This document shows positions 44,588 through 54,116 of a stretch of DNA of 64,000 bases, piece by piece (positions within the stretch are counted from its first letter, which is position 1; every line of letters starts with the position of its first letter). The DNA lies in contig NZ_BIFT01000002.1 of NCBI RefSeq assembly GCF_003967575.1, positions 3,071,875 to 3,135,874 on the forward strand, written 5' to 3'. The notes beneath the pieces were generated by a model. The model saw only the letters and a program-made list of their open reading frames with translations. It did not search any database and had not been told where the DNA came from. The stretch is from Dictyobacter alpinus. GTDB lineage: Bacteria; Chloroflexota; Ktedonobacteria; Ktedonobacterales; Ktedonobacteraceae. Both the position numbers and the translations under genes were made by a program.

Positions 44588-45103
44588 ATGGGAAAGAGAA
44601 ATTATCTTATCGAGGGCGTTTCCGGCACCGGCAAAACGTCGGTTTGCACAGAATTGCAGCGGCGCGGCTACTAGGCCTTTCATGGTGACCGGGAATTGAG
44701 GTATCAAGCCAATCCACAAACAGGCACACCGATAGATACTTCCGCATCTGATCTCCACCTATCCCCCCTTTGGGATGTAGAGAAAGTCAAGGCGTTAATC
44801 GCGAACAAGGATGAGGTGATCACCTTTTTCTGCGGCGGGTCGAGGAATTTTTCCCAATTCATCGAGGTATTAGATGGCGTGTTTGTCCTTGATGTCGACC
44901 TTGATACCTGCCTTCGGTGGATTGATGAGCGCATGGCACGGGATCCAACTGACTGGGGTGGACGACCAGAGGAGCGGGAAACCATTGTGCGCTTGCATCA
45001 AACCAAAGAAGCCATTCCCACTAGCGGCGTAACAATAGACGCTACACAACCACTTGTGCAAGTGGTTGATGATATTCTTGCGCGTACCCAGGGAGGTTCC
45101 TGA
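44588..45103 (+). pseudogene. P-loop kinase-like protein with one in-frame amber codon
   Basis: From ATG 44588 the frame reads MGKRNYLIEGVSGTGKTSVC with a complete Walker A (GVSGTGKT), reaches a TAG at 44672-44674 (codon 29), and continues open for 143 codons to a normal stop. Downstream residues include AFHGDRELRY, the Walker-B-like DGVFVLDVDLDTCLRWIDER and GRPEERETIV. The size matches small AAA_33/adenylate-kinase-like proteins. A single substitution (for example GAG to TAG) explains the break. It may be newly dead, a sequencing error, or read through. Confidence 0.7.
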
Positions 45104-45336
45104 ATGTGAAAGAGCGGTACAGGTCTCTTCATGTTTCCAGTTGTCAACTATACATTCTCATACTATAGGACGGTATGAGTGCTTTTTTGCAGAGTGTAAG
45201 AGTGTAAAGGAGTAGCTCTTTTTTTGAAGCTCCCCTGAAATTTATAAGCCTCGCTGTGCTATCAGGTGAGCGAGGGCAAGCTTCTTGTACGAACCAGGTT
45301 CTGCAACCGATCTGGTGCAAGCGCCGCTGGAATTTC

Positions 45337-46604
45337 TCACGCTGAATTCACGTCCTGTATCGTTGGTAAAGTAAACCAGAAGGTCTATCCTTCACCTGGT
45401 GTGCTCTCTACGCCAACTTCACCGTGATGTTGGGCAATGAGCATCTTGCAGATAGAGAGGCCTAATCCTAATTCTTTCTCAAGCCGTTCCAGCTCTTTTT
45501 GGGCGGTTAGATCCAGGGCAAACGCGAGTGCTAGCGAAGACGAGGCATGTTCCGGGTGCATAAGAACCCCCCTACCAGAACGGGAACTTGCGTGCCTTCT
45601 CGTGTGTAATAGATCTTTTCAAACGGTAGATACCTGCCCGTTGTGAACAGTTCTTCTCTGGAGTGTTGATCTTTTGCCTGATACTCGCTGGGCGTTAGAT
45701 CCCTCAAGTGGAGGCCAGTTGTAGTCAACTCCTCACGTGTCGCCTTGATGAGCGAGAGAAACTTGTCATTGGCTTCAACAATGGTTCCTTCCTTCGAGAA
45801 TCTCAACCACCTGCTCCTGCGCCTTTTTTACTTCAGTAATATCTAGAGCCGACCCAATCATAAGGCCAGACTGATTTGGGACATCTACTAGATATTGTAA
45901 TCGTGAGATTACCCAGCGCACACTTCCATCAGGTTGAATGATACGGAACTGGACGTCGTAGGAGATGGTAGGATCAGCATGCGCACGTGTATTCACGGCC
46001 TCAAAGCGTTCCCGGTCATCGGGATGGATCATGCTCAGGAAGCGTTCAAAGGTAACGGGAGCATCTGGCGAGAGGCCATATACCTGCTTCCAATGTTCCG
46101 TGGCCAGAAATTGCTGTGTGCCCAGATCTAATTGCCACAAACCGACATTGGAGGCCTCAAGTGCTAATTGAATTTGCGATTCATTCATTTTTTCTGTCGT
46201 GATATCTATGCCACTCACTACATGCTCGTACATCTTTCCAGCAACGGTAAAAAATGGAAACACGCGCAGGCGTATCAAACGATAGATCCGTCGTTTCGGC
46301 GAAAATGGCAGATATGTTCATGCGATTGAGTTGTGGAACTGGATTGAGCGAGAAACGCTTTTAAGGAAGGTTGATCTATTGTATACACAGCCTCAAGCCA
46401 ACCTTTTCCACGTGCTTCGTGTTTCTGCTGATCGGTGAAAGCAAGCCAACTGGGACAGATTTCGTCCATCGTTCCGGTAGCAGAGAGAATCCAAAAGAGA
46501 TCCGAGGCTCCTTGCATCACGGCGAGAAAGCGATCGTCCGGCATGGGTGGCTACGGGGGCGATATTGCTTTTTCTTTAGGATTAAGGGAATTCGAGTTAG
46601 ACAT
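45337..46604 (-). pseudogene. Multi-PAS sensor histidine kinase, extensively disrupted
   Basis: From the ATG at 46604 the frame meets TAG at 46553, continues with a PAS domain (FLAVMQGASDLFWILSATGT), shifts frame near 46277 into a PAC/PAS block (SGIDITTEKMNESQIQLALE, VGLWQLDLGTQQFLATEHWK) and shifts again near 45790 into IVEANDKFLSLI. The HisKA and most of the ATPase domain are deleted: KELERLEKE joins directly to LGLGLSICKMLIAQHHGEVG. A second TAG (45387-45385) splits STPGEG from TFWFTLP. Nothing functional can be made. Confidence 0.85.
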
Positions 46605-46760
46605 GATGATTCTTCTTTCTTTTCCTTTGCAATGATTGGGGGTCAACGGAAGGGTGAACCAGAAGGTCGATCCCTCACCTTTGCTGCTGTATACTCCCAC
46701 CTGCCCGGGCAGGGCGTGCGCAATGTTGCTCAGCAGATGCGCTATTTCGATGCATCGTAT
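46605..46760 (-). pseudogene. C-terminal stub of a second histidine kinase
   Basis: The frame reads GQVGVYSSKGEGSTFWFTLP, the end of a histidine kinase ATPase domain, and runs without a stop into the start of the next broken kinase gene. Everything upstream is missing. It suggests a former tandem of kinases that lost DNA by recombination. Confidence 0.65.
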
Positions 46761-46767
46761 GACCAGG

Positions 46768-46799
46768 CTCTTGATCTCTTGATCTCTTGATCTCTTGCT
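46768..46799. repeat. Four-copy 8-bp tandem repeat
   Basis: CTCTTGAT is present three times and CTCTTGCT once in succession. It adjoins the histidine kinase stub. Slippage at this tract could have contributed to local decay. The following 230 bp up to the CGNR gene contain no gene. Confidence 0.7.
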
Positions 46800-47027
46800 C
46801 ACTGGTCACTGTTCCGTTTTTTAGAATTGAAAGCCCTGATGTAGAGAAAAATGTACTTGTCAATGTGGATTTATCTGCGTATAATTCAAGGAGCAAGTGA
46901 TTGCTATGAATAGAAAAAAGAAGCGTAATATTCAGGACAACTCATCAGGGGCTGTTGGCAGCCTGTAGGTGAAGAATATTTGAGAAGTTACACGAACAGA
47001 AGACCTGGATAGATATGGAACATTACG

Positions 47028-47648
47028 ATGACCAATGAGAAGAGTTTCAAAGATGACCGGTTCCTGAGTGGCTCGCTGGCTCTGGATCTCGTCAATACGG
47101 AAATGATTGTTCGAGGAAAGAAACAGGACCTGTTCACATCTCCCGACGATCTTGCGCAGTGGTGGCAGGTGGCGTGTGCCTATCATCCTGAACATGAGAA
47201 TATCGTAGGCGATGGAACCCCATTTGTCTGGACCACTGAACTGCTTGAAGAAGTCAAAGCGTTTCGACAGTCATTGCGCTTGTTATGTACTGGTCTCGTT
47301 GAAGACCCACTCATCACTTCACCCGATCTTACAATGCTTAATCAGATGCTGGCGCTTGGATATCAGTTGGCCCAGGTCACGCCACAGGGAACGATTATGG
47401 CGATCTATCGTGTGTACGATGAGCAAAAAGGAAGGATTCTACTCCCGATCGCCCTGTCCGCCTTGCGCTTGCTCACAGAAGGAGAGAGATCGAGATTACA
47501 CAAATGTAAGAATGACCGCTGTATCTTGTTTTTTTATGATACCTCTAAAGGTGGAAGCCGGCAGTGGTGCAGTTTAGGATGTTTGAATCGAGCCCGATCC
47601 ATCTATCATTATCGTCAACAACGCTCGACTGGCTCGCATCCACTGTAG
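47028..47648 (+). CDS. ABATE/CGNR zinc-finger stress-response regulator
   Basis: A 206-residue protein. The N-terminal ABATE-type domain starts SGSLALDLVNTEMI, and the C-terminal treble-clef zinc finger is CKNDRCILFFYDTSKGGSRQ followed by WCSLGCLNRARS, where the usual CGNR reads CLNR. All four zinc cysteines remain. Members are thought to be DNA-binding stress or antibiotic-response regulators. The ribosome site is weak (TGGAAC). It is isolated among fragments. Confidence 0.88.
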   Translation: MTNEKSFKDDRFLSGSLALDLVNTEMIVRGKKQDLFTSPDDLAQWWQVACAYHPEHENIVGDGTPFVWTTELLEEVKAFRQSLRLLCTGLVEDPLITSPDLTMLNQMLALGYQLAQVTPQGTIMAIYRVYDEQKGRILLPIALSALRLLTEGERSRLHKCKNDRCILFFYDTSKGGSRQWCSLGCLNRARSIYHYRQQRSTGSHPL

Positions 47649-47709
47649 GAGTTTTACAGCCTGAACAAAAACGTATCTGTTCTTCCTTCGCTGATCTGAA
47701 CCTTTATAG

Positions 47710-47733
47710 GAGCGTCCTGATTAAAGGACGCTC
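47710..47733. terminator. 9-bp GC-rich hairpin
   Basis: GAGCGTCCT pairs perfectly with AGGACGCTC around GATTAA, 60 bp after the CGNR stop. No T-run follows, so the terminator role is likely but not certain. Confidence 0.5.
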
Positions 47734-48314
47734 TGCGCTCACACTCTGGCAGCCCTACGGGTGGAAGATGGCATCAGGTTTTTGCTCCATTCAACTCTCA
47801 ATGCGTTTATTGATTACATGCGATGCGTAGAGAGCGACACCGTCCATACTCTTCCCAGCGCCACCTCATTAGCCTCTTTACCGCCTGGCAATAGTCAGTA
47901 GCTGACCGATTTGTTGTCCCCAGGGTCAGTGTCACTTCTTTGAAGATCAATACAAAGACGACGAACCAACGATCTACCGCGAAAAAATCCCTCAAGGCAT
48001 AATTGCCTCAGTGAGACAGCCATTCTATGTAACATTGCTTAATACGTATCTACACATGGCCTGGAACGGACAGGAGAAAAGTGCAAATTGCTCTCTGGCA
48101 GGTTTGGTGCCAATGGATATGGACGCAAGGCCTTTGCAACGTTCCTGATGGACACTGGCATATCCAGGCTTAGTGCTATTGTATCAATCAAGATTCTTCC
48201 TTTAGCGGCAAACGGCATATTGACAAAGATATTTCTTCCTAGTATATACTATATACGTGGTAAAAACGATTTTGATCTGTATATAACTACAAAGGAGAGG
48301 CCGAGCAGGATCGC
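47734..48314. other. Gene-poor region
   Basis: I find no gene with a ribosome site. The right end carries an AT-rich promoter-like stretch (TATATACTATATACGT at about 48244) that would serve the hydrolase fragment and hydrolase downstream. Confidence 0.4.
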
Positions 48315-48500
48315 ATGAGTGTCAAGGAGACGCAGCAGTTTATGGTGGAGCGAATGAAGGCGAAGGTACGCATGTATCCAGTTGACCATATTCCAAGTTT
48401 GACGGTACTCGGTGGCGTCGTAAACATCATCCTTGAAGCACTTCGTGATGTATCTCGGGATGCACACGAACCGTCCCATTTAGACAGACAGGAGAATTAA
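48315..48500 (+). pseudogene. C-terminal stub of an alpha/beta hydrolase
   Basis: The 61-codon frame (KETQQFMVERMKAKVRMYPV, then DHIPSLTVLGGVVNIILEAL) matches the last 50 residues of alpha/beta hydrolases of the chloroperoxidase/pimeloyl-carrier type, including the catalytic-His context VDHIP. The rest is missing. An AAGGAGAGG 15 bases upstream and an ATG mean it could be translated as a small peptide. It ends directly before the next hydrolase gene. Confidence 0.6.
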
Positions 48501-48502
48501 CT

Positions 48503-49354
48503 ATGACTACCTATCGCACAGTCGACGTGAACGGACTCAGCGTTTTCTATCGTGAGGCTGGCGCGCTGACGGCTCCTAAGCTTTTGCTGTTGCATGGTTT
48601 CCCCAGTGCGGGACACATGTTTCGCGATTTGATTCCCCTGCTGGCCGATCGTTTCCACCTTATCGCGCCCGATTTGCCCGGATTTGGTCAGACCGATATG
48701 CCAGCACGGAGCGAGTTCACGTACACATTTGAGAACATCGCCAATGTTATCGACCACTTTACCGAGGTGGTTGGCTTCGATCGCTTTGCCGTCTACATCT
48801 TCGACTATGGTGCTCCGACGGGATTGCGGCTGGCTGTAAAACACCCTGAGCGCATCACCGCGATCATCTCGCAAAACGGCAATGCGTATGAAGAAGGTCT
48901 GAGCGACGGGTGGAATCCCATGCGGGCCTACTGGCAGGATGCATCCCAGAGCAACCGGGAAGCGTTGCGTCAATTGTTGGCTCCGCAAACGACGCGCTGG
49001 CAGTACACCTATGGCGTTTCCAATGAAGCAACGGTGTCGCCGGATGGGAGTGCGCTCGACACCTTTTATCTTGCCCGTCCCGGTGCCGACGATGTGCAGC
49101 TAGATCTCTTCGGTGATTACAAGAGCAATGTCGCGCTCTATCCTACCTTCCAGCACTATTTCCGCATCCATCAGCCACCGCTCCTGGCAGTGTGGGGCAA
49201 GAACGATCCCTTCTTCCTCCCAGCAGGCGCTGAAGCCTTCAAACGTGATGTGCCCGAGGCCGAGATTCACTTCTTTGACACGGGTCACTTCGCATTGGAG
49301 ACCCACGCTGAAGTAATTGCCATGGCGATTCGCAGGTTTCTTGGACGCCAATGA
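48503..49354 (+). CDS. Alpha/beta hydrolase (epoxide hydrolase/haloalkane dehalogenase type)
   Basis: A 283-residue cytoplasmic hydrolase. The oxyanion segment LLLHGFPSAGHMFRDLIPLL, the nucleophile elbow FDYGAPTG with Asp instead of Ser, and the C-terminal FDTGHFALETHA with catalytic His are all intact. An Asp nucleophile followed by YGxPTG is characteristic of epoxide hydrolases and dehalogenases rather than esterases. AGGAG precedes the ATG. The substrate is unknown. Confidence 0.9.
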   Translation: MTTYRTVDVNGLSVFYREAGALTAPKLLLLHGFPSAGHMFRDLIPLLADRFHLIAPDLPGFGQTDMPARSEFTYTFENIANVIDHFTEVVGFDRFAVYIFDYGAPTGLRLAVKHPERITAIISQNGNAYEEGLSDGWNPMRAYWQDASQSNREALRQLLAPQTTRWQYTYGVSNEATVSPDGSALDTFYLARPGADDVQLDLFGDYKSNVALYPTFQHYFRIHQPPLLAVWGKNDPFFLPAGAEAFKRDVPEAEIHFFDTGHFALETHAEVIAMAIRRFLGRQ

Positions 49355-50683
49355 TTCATCTGGTACACAATGAAGATTCCAAGAGACAGAGAGGGTATGT
49401 TGTTTTTTTAGAAGAAAAAGGAGAACAGTGAAATGCGACAAACGACATCTTATGATGCAATTGTAATCGGAACCAGTCAGGGCGACAGATTCCTCCCCAT
49501 GGCATTGGCAAAGGCAGGTCGAAAAGTAGCGCAGATTGAGCGCGGCCCCATTGGTGGTGTTTGTGTCAATACTGGCTGTACTCCGACAAAAACGATGGTT
49601 GCCAGTGCCCATCTCGCCTATCAGGCAAGAAATGGCGTCGAGTATGGTGTCCACACCGGCTCTATCTCGGTGGATCTGCGGGCTGTTCGCCAACGGAAAC
49701 AGCGAATCGTCGAGGGCGCACGCCAGGGCTATGAGAGTCATCTTACGGGGATGGAGGGTGTGGATCTGTTGAGGGGTGTGGCCCATTTTATCGCTCCTAA
49801 GACACTTGAGGTCTCTCTGAATACTGGCGAGACGCACACGATCACCGCGCCACAGATCTTTATCGCGACTGGTGTTCGACCAGAGCCACTCACACTCAAA
49901 GGCATCGAGAGCGTTCCGATTCTCAATTCGACCACGCTCATGGAGTTGGATACACTGCCTGAGCACCTTATCATTATCGGTGGTGGGTATATCGGGCTGG
50001 AGTTTGGACAAATGTTTCGCCGCTTTGGCAGCCAGGTCACGATTATTCAGTCCCGTCCACGGTTACTGATGAACGAGGATGAAGATGTCTCTGAGGAAAT
50101 CACGAGCATTTTGCGTGAGGAAGGGGTCACGGTCTTGACATCAACGATGTCGCGACAGGTTGAGCTGATCGATGATGGGCGCATCCAGGTGACGGTATCT
50201 ACACCGAAGGGTGAACAGCAGCTTATCGGCTCGCATCTGCTGGCAGCGACCGGCCGCATCCCCAATACTGAGGATCTCACCCTTGAAGCTGCTGACATTC
50301 AAATGGACGAGCAGGGCTACATCCAGGTCAATGAACAGCTGGAAACGAATGTTCCTGGCATCTATGCGCTGGGTGACGTCAAAGGGGGACCCGCTTTTAC
50401 GCACGTTTCGTACGATGACTTCCGCATTTTGCGCACAAACCTGTTGGAGCATGGTCATGCGAGCACGCGGGATCGCCTTGTTCCCCATACTGTTTTTATT
50501 GATCCTCAGCTTGGGCGTGTTGGCCTGAGTGAAAGTGAGGCCAGGAGGCAGGGGCGGCCTATCCGTGTGGCGAAGTTACCTATGAATGCTGTCGCTCGTG
50601 CGATAGAAACGGGAGAAACGCGGGGCTTCATGAAGGCTATTGTTGATGACGAGACGCAACAGATTTTGGGCTGTGCCATCCTA

Positions 50684-51882
50684 GTGCATTCTCAATAAAG
50701 GTGATCCGGGATATGGTATACTCAGAGCCATGAAAGCACACATTTTTGTCCGTGATCTGTCCGAACAGGAACAGAGGTCGCTCACCAGCGGGCTGCGTTC
50801 CTCGGATGCCTTTGTGCTTCGTCGCAGCCAGGTCTTGTTGGCCTCAGCTCGTGGGGAAACCGCTCCCGGCATCGCAAAGGCGCTCTCCTGCGACGAACAA
50901 ACAGTTCGCCGTGCTATCCACGCGTTCAATCAGCAGGGGCGTTCCTCCCTGCAAGCTGGATCGAGTCGTCCCCACCATTTGCCAACTGTTCTGCGAGAAG
51001 ATGTCACGGCCGAGATGTTCAAAACGGTGTTGCATCGTCCGCCTCGCGATTTTGGCTTCGAGACGAGCCTATGGACGCTCGATTTGCTCGTCCAGCAGGG
51101 TGTGCGCCTTGGCTGGATGGCACGGGAAGTCTCCATCGAGACGATGCGCCAAACGCTCTTGCGTCTGGGCATCAACTGGAAGCGAGCGAAGCATTGGATC
51201 ACCAGCCCCGATCCGTTGTACCAGGAAAAAAAACGGCTCGCGACCGATTGTTGAGCTGGGTCTCGCAAGAGAAACAAGCCGCCAACTGGGCCATCGGTTT
51301 TTTGGACGAGGTGTGGTGGTCTCGTTTTGCGTTGCCTCGCACTCGTGCCTGGCAGACGAGCGATGACCCTGTTCACCTGGTGGAACAAACCTGGCAAAAG
51401 GCCGATTCCGATGCCAAAGCTCTGGCCTGTTATGGGGTCCTGTGGCAACGAGGTCCTGCCCAAGCCCCCATCCGCGACCAGATGTCCTTGCGCTTCGTCG
51501 ATGGACGTCCAGTCAGTGACATCACGACGCAGTTTTTGGCCTCTTGCTGCACTGAATTGGAGCGCCTGGGCAAAACGGCGTGGTTGTTGATCTGGGATAA
51601 TGCTCCCTGGCACTCCAGTAAGATCGTGCGCACATGGATCAGAGAGCAGAACCAGAAAGTCAAGAGCAAGGGCCAGGGCGTGCGTATCCTGCCACTGTTT
51701 CTGCCCAAACAGAGTCCCTGGCTCAATCCCATTGAACCCAAATGGGTCCATGGCAAGCGTGCCGTTGTGGAACCCAACGGGCTGCTCTCGGCCAAGCAAC
51801 TGGCTGAGCGCATTTGCGCCTATTATCACTGCTCGTATGAAGCTCATTTATCACTCCCGGCAAAGGTCTCTTGAGAATGCAC
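50684..51882 (+). mobile_element. IS630-family insertion sequence (1199 bp)
   Basis: Exact ends are readable because the target gene can be reconstructed: left GTGCATTCTCAA and inverted right GTGCATTCTCAA are identical for 12 bases, flanked by TA duplications (50682-50683 and 51883-51884), as expected for IS630/Tc1-mariner elements. It carries a transposase in two overlapping frames. The insertion is recent, as target DNA is undamaged. Confidence 0.95.
50730..51874 (+). CDS. IS630 transposase, two frames joined at an A8 run
   Basis: The first frame (50730-51254) contains the helix-turn-helix domains (VLLASARGETAPGIAKALSC, DEQTVRRAIHAFN). The second, in -1, runs from about 51220 to 51874 with the DDE motifs: FLDEVWWSRF, LLIWDNAPWHSS and SPWLNPIEPKW. 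They overlap at an A8 run (51226-51233), where a -1 slip yields YQEKKTARDRLLSW. Slippage at such runs is used by several IS630 members, so the element may be active; a simple indel is the alternative. Confidence 0.85.
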
Positions 51883-52151
51883 TAGGGATGGAGGGGGGCG
51901 AGATTATGACCATTATCCAGGTGGCCATGATGGGCAAGCTACCCTATACTGCCCTGAAAGAAGGCATCTTCACCCACCCCACCCTGGCAGAAGGACTCAA
52001 CGCGCTCTTTATGACGCTTGATGCTTAAAGGGACGTTTGATTATTGTTTGGCTTTGTGGCCAGCTTGCCCGCAATGAGGAGATAACTGGCTTTTTGCTAT
52101 GAACGTATAGAGGGCATGCGCCTGCTATAAAGAAGAAGAAAGGAGAGATGG

Positions 52152-53009
52152 ATGCAAAAGCCCTCCTGGTGGCGAAGGCTTCACTGGCCCGAATACGCTT
52201 CAGAACTGATGGGAACCGCGTGGCTCGTCTTCATCGCCTTAAGCGTTGTCTCCTTCAGTTTTGGCGCAGGTTCCCCACTCGCCATCCTCCTTCCCAATCG
52301 CAGTGTGCGTTGGCTGATGGCAGGACTGATGCTGGCGACGAGCGGACCGCTCGTCGCCATCTCTCCTCCTGGCAAACTCAGTGGTGCTCACCTTAACCCT
52401 GCGATCTCGCTGGCGTTCTGGCTGCAAGGAAAGATGCATCAACACGATCTGATCTTCTATATAGTGAGCCAGTTGCTTGGCGCGGTGTTTGGGGCGGGAT
52501 TAGCAGTGCATATCTGGGGACAGCGGGCGGCAAGTGTTCACAATGGTGTCACCGCCCCAGGGGCCGGATATCCTCTCTGGAGTGTTTTTCTGATCGAAAT
52601 GGGATGTACCTGTCTGCTGATTCTGGCGATTTTTCTCTTTGTCAGTAGCCCCCGCCTGATGCACTGGACTCCCTTGATGAACTGGATGCTGGTGGCGCTT
52701 ATCTACTGGCAGGTCGCGCCTATTTCTGGTTCCAGTCTTAATCCAGCGCGCAGCTTTGGACCCGCATTCGTCTCCTGGTTCTGGCATGCTCAATGGGTGT
52801 ATGTTCTGGCATCTCTCTGCGGGGCGTTGCTGGCCGTTGTTCTCTTTCGCATGCTGATGCTGGCTGGCAACAACGATGTGCTGACTGCCAAAATGTTTCA
52901 CGTTCCCCGCTATCGGTGCATCTTTCAGCAGGTCCAGGCGGCACAAATCAACACAGATCCGGATGGTCCACTCATCGCAAAACGTCATAGAACAAGCCTA
53001 CCAGAATAG
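52152..53009 (+). CDS. MIP-family channel (aquaporin/glycerol facilitator)
   Basis: A 285-residue inner-membrane channel with six transmembrane helices. Both half-helix motifs are present: LNPAIS (81-86, NPA at 82-84) and LNPARS (196-201, NPA at 197-199). A hydrophilic C-terminal tail of about 45 residues is longer than usual. The residue after the second NPA is Arg, the selectivity-filter position. GGAGAGATGG precedes the ATG, which overlaps another ATG three bases upstream in a different frame. Water or small-solute transport is expected. Confidence 0.92.
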   Translation: MQKPSWWRRLHWPEYASELMGTAWLVFIALSVVSFSFGAGSPLAILLPNRSVRWLMAGLMLATSGPLVAISPPGKLSGAHLNPAISLAFWLQGKMHQHDLIFYIVSQLLGAVFGAGLAVHIWGQRAASVHNGVTAPGAGYPLWSVFLIEMGCTCLLILAIFLFVSSPRLMHWTPLMNWMLVALIYWQVAPISGSSLNPARSFGPAFVSWFWHAQWVYVLASLCGALLAVVLFRMLMLAGNNDVLTAKMFHVPRYRCIFQQVQAAQINTDPDGPLIAKRHRTSLPE

Positions 53010-53169
53010 CATGAAATCTGTCTTATACGCGCCGAAGCGGCATACGTGGCAATACTACATAAGTAGGATCAGAATAGTCCCATGCAATAGAGCTGCATCT
53101 CATACAAGCAATGTAGTTCCGGTTGTTTGCTGAACAACACGCTCAGCAGTAATACCAGAAGGAGACCTT

Positions 53170-53607
53170 ATGAAGATATTATTCAGTTTTGCCGAGCATG
53201 TTGCAGGGCTGCTCTTGCGTCTTAGCTTAGGCCTGGTGCTGCTCTGGATCGGGCTCATACATCTTATTAATCCCCAACCTGTTGTTGTATTGCTCTCTAT
53301 GTCGCTTCCTTTCCTGGCCTTCAGCGTAGCCGTCTATGTGCTCGGCGCGCTTGAAATCATTGCTGGCATCCTGCTCATCGTTGGCCTTTGGGTGCGCTAT
53401 GTCGCGCTACTATCCCTCGCGCTGTTTGCCGGGACGTTAACTATTTTCGTGATTGCTCCTATAGTGACAGGCTTCCCTGTGCTCACCCAGATGGGACAGT
53501 TCTTGCTGAAGGATGTGGTTCTGGCTTCTGCTGCAATCACAGTGATGGCAAGGGATGCAGCCAGCCATGAGGCACGACGGGCCCAGCGTACCCGGAGTAC
53601 TGCGTAA
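53170..53607 (+). CDS. DUF417/DoxX-like membrane protein
   Basis: A 145-residue integral membrane protein with four helices. The pattern LLWIGLIHLINP followed by GLWVRYVALLSLALFAGTLT and GFPVLTQMGQFLLKDVVLAS matches YkgB/DUF417 proteins of the DoxX superfamily. Function is not established; some members are linked to redox stress. AGAAGGAGACC precedes the ATG. It follows the aquaporin at 160 bp and may be separate. Confidence 0.8.
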   Translation: MKILFSFAEHVAGLLLRLSLGLVLLWIGLIHLINPQPVVVLLSMSLPFLAFSVAVYVLGALEIIAGILLIVGLWVRYVALLSLALFAGTLTIFVIAPIVTGFPVLTQMGQFLLKDVVLASAAITVMARDAASHEARRAQRTRSTA

Positions 53608-53705
53608 GCTGTTATCGAAGGATATAGCACACCAAAGGCCCGACAAAAATGGGCTGCCGAGGCGAGAATTCCAAACCCATATCATAGAATACTGTTGAGA
53701 TTTTT

Positions 53706-54107
53706 CTATGTTTGTAGAGGCAACAGTTCGACCACTAGTTGCAGAAACGCTTCGAGATCAAAGGGTTTGCGCATGTATTTGATCTGGTGTCGCAAGCTCA
53801 CCTCCTCAGGCAGCGTCGTGCTGAGCATGATGATCGGGAGGTGTTCTGTGCCGGTGCTGCTCTGCAGGTGGTCGGCTAATTGCAGTCCATTCATCTGTGG
53901 AAGAAGATAGTCCACGATAAACAAGGCTGGTGTGAGTGTTTTCAGGGCAGCTATGGCCATCTCTGCAGTGATTACCAGGTGCACCTGACAATGGATGCAC
54001 TCCTGGAGTGCCTCCTGAAGAAGCATCCCCAGGATTGTATTATCCTCAACAATGAGAACCGTTTGATTGTGATACGCTGCATCGCGGCGATCGTGATTCT
54101 TGCACAT
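53706..54107 (-). CDS. Single-domain response regulator
   Basis: A 133-residue CheY-like receiver without output domain. The acidic pair Glu21-Asp22, the phospho-acceptor Asp66 in LFIVDYLLP, the Ser/Thr switch in MLSTT and Lys114 in RKPF are in place. It is encoded 9 bp after the histidine kinase stop and has its own AAGGAGCACGT site, so the two form a two-component pair. Its target is not evident. Confidence 0.93.
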   Translation of the reverse strand: MCKNHDRRDAAYHNQTVLIVEDNTILGMLLQEALQECIHCQVHLVITAEMAIAALKTLTPALFIVDYLLPQMNGLQLADHLQSSTGTEHLPIIMLSTTLPEEVSLRHQIKYMRKPFDLEAFLQLVVELLPLQT

Positions 54108-54116
54108 ACGTGCTCC

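Larger units (their letters stand above)
49433..52028 (+). pseudogene. Flavin disulfide reductase (mercuric-reductase-like) split by IS630
   Basis: Residues 1-418 are encoded before the insertion; the final 47 (GMEGGEIMTIIQVAMMGKLP then YTALKEGIFTHPTL onward) lie at 51885-52028. Removing 50684-51882 and one TA restores an unbroken frame (CAIL-GMEGGEI). The CVNTGC redox pair (Cys44, Cys49), the NAD domain GGGYIGLEFG and the GDVKGG FAD motif are intact. The first FAD motif is degenerate (GTSQGD instead of GxGxxG). The interrupted product stops 11 bases into the IS and lacks most of the dimer-interface helix. Activity before insertion is therefore uncertain. Confidence 0.9.

Noticed and set aside
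44588..46604. Reassignment of TAG to an amino acid in this organism
   Set aside because: Intact genes such as the LCM-type methyltransferase (ends at 42363) and the ABM protein (ends at 16201) terminate with TAG, and other fragments contain TGA or frameshifts.
49100..50011. 303-codon minus-strand frame spanning the hydrolase and reductase
   Set aside because: It crosses two well-supported genes on the other strand and has no motif or start site.
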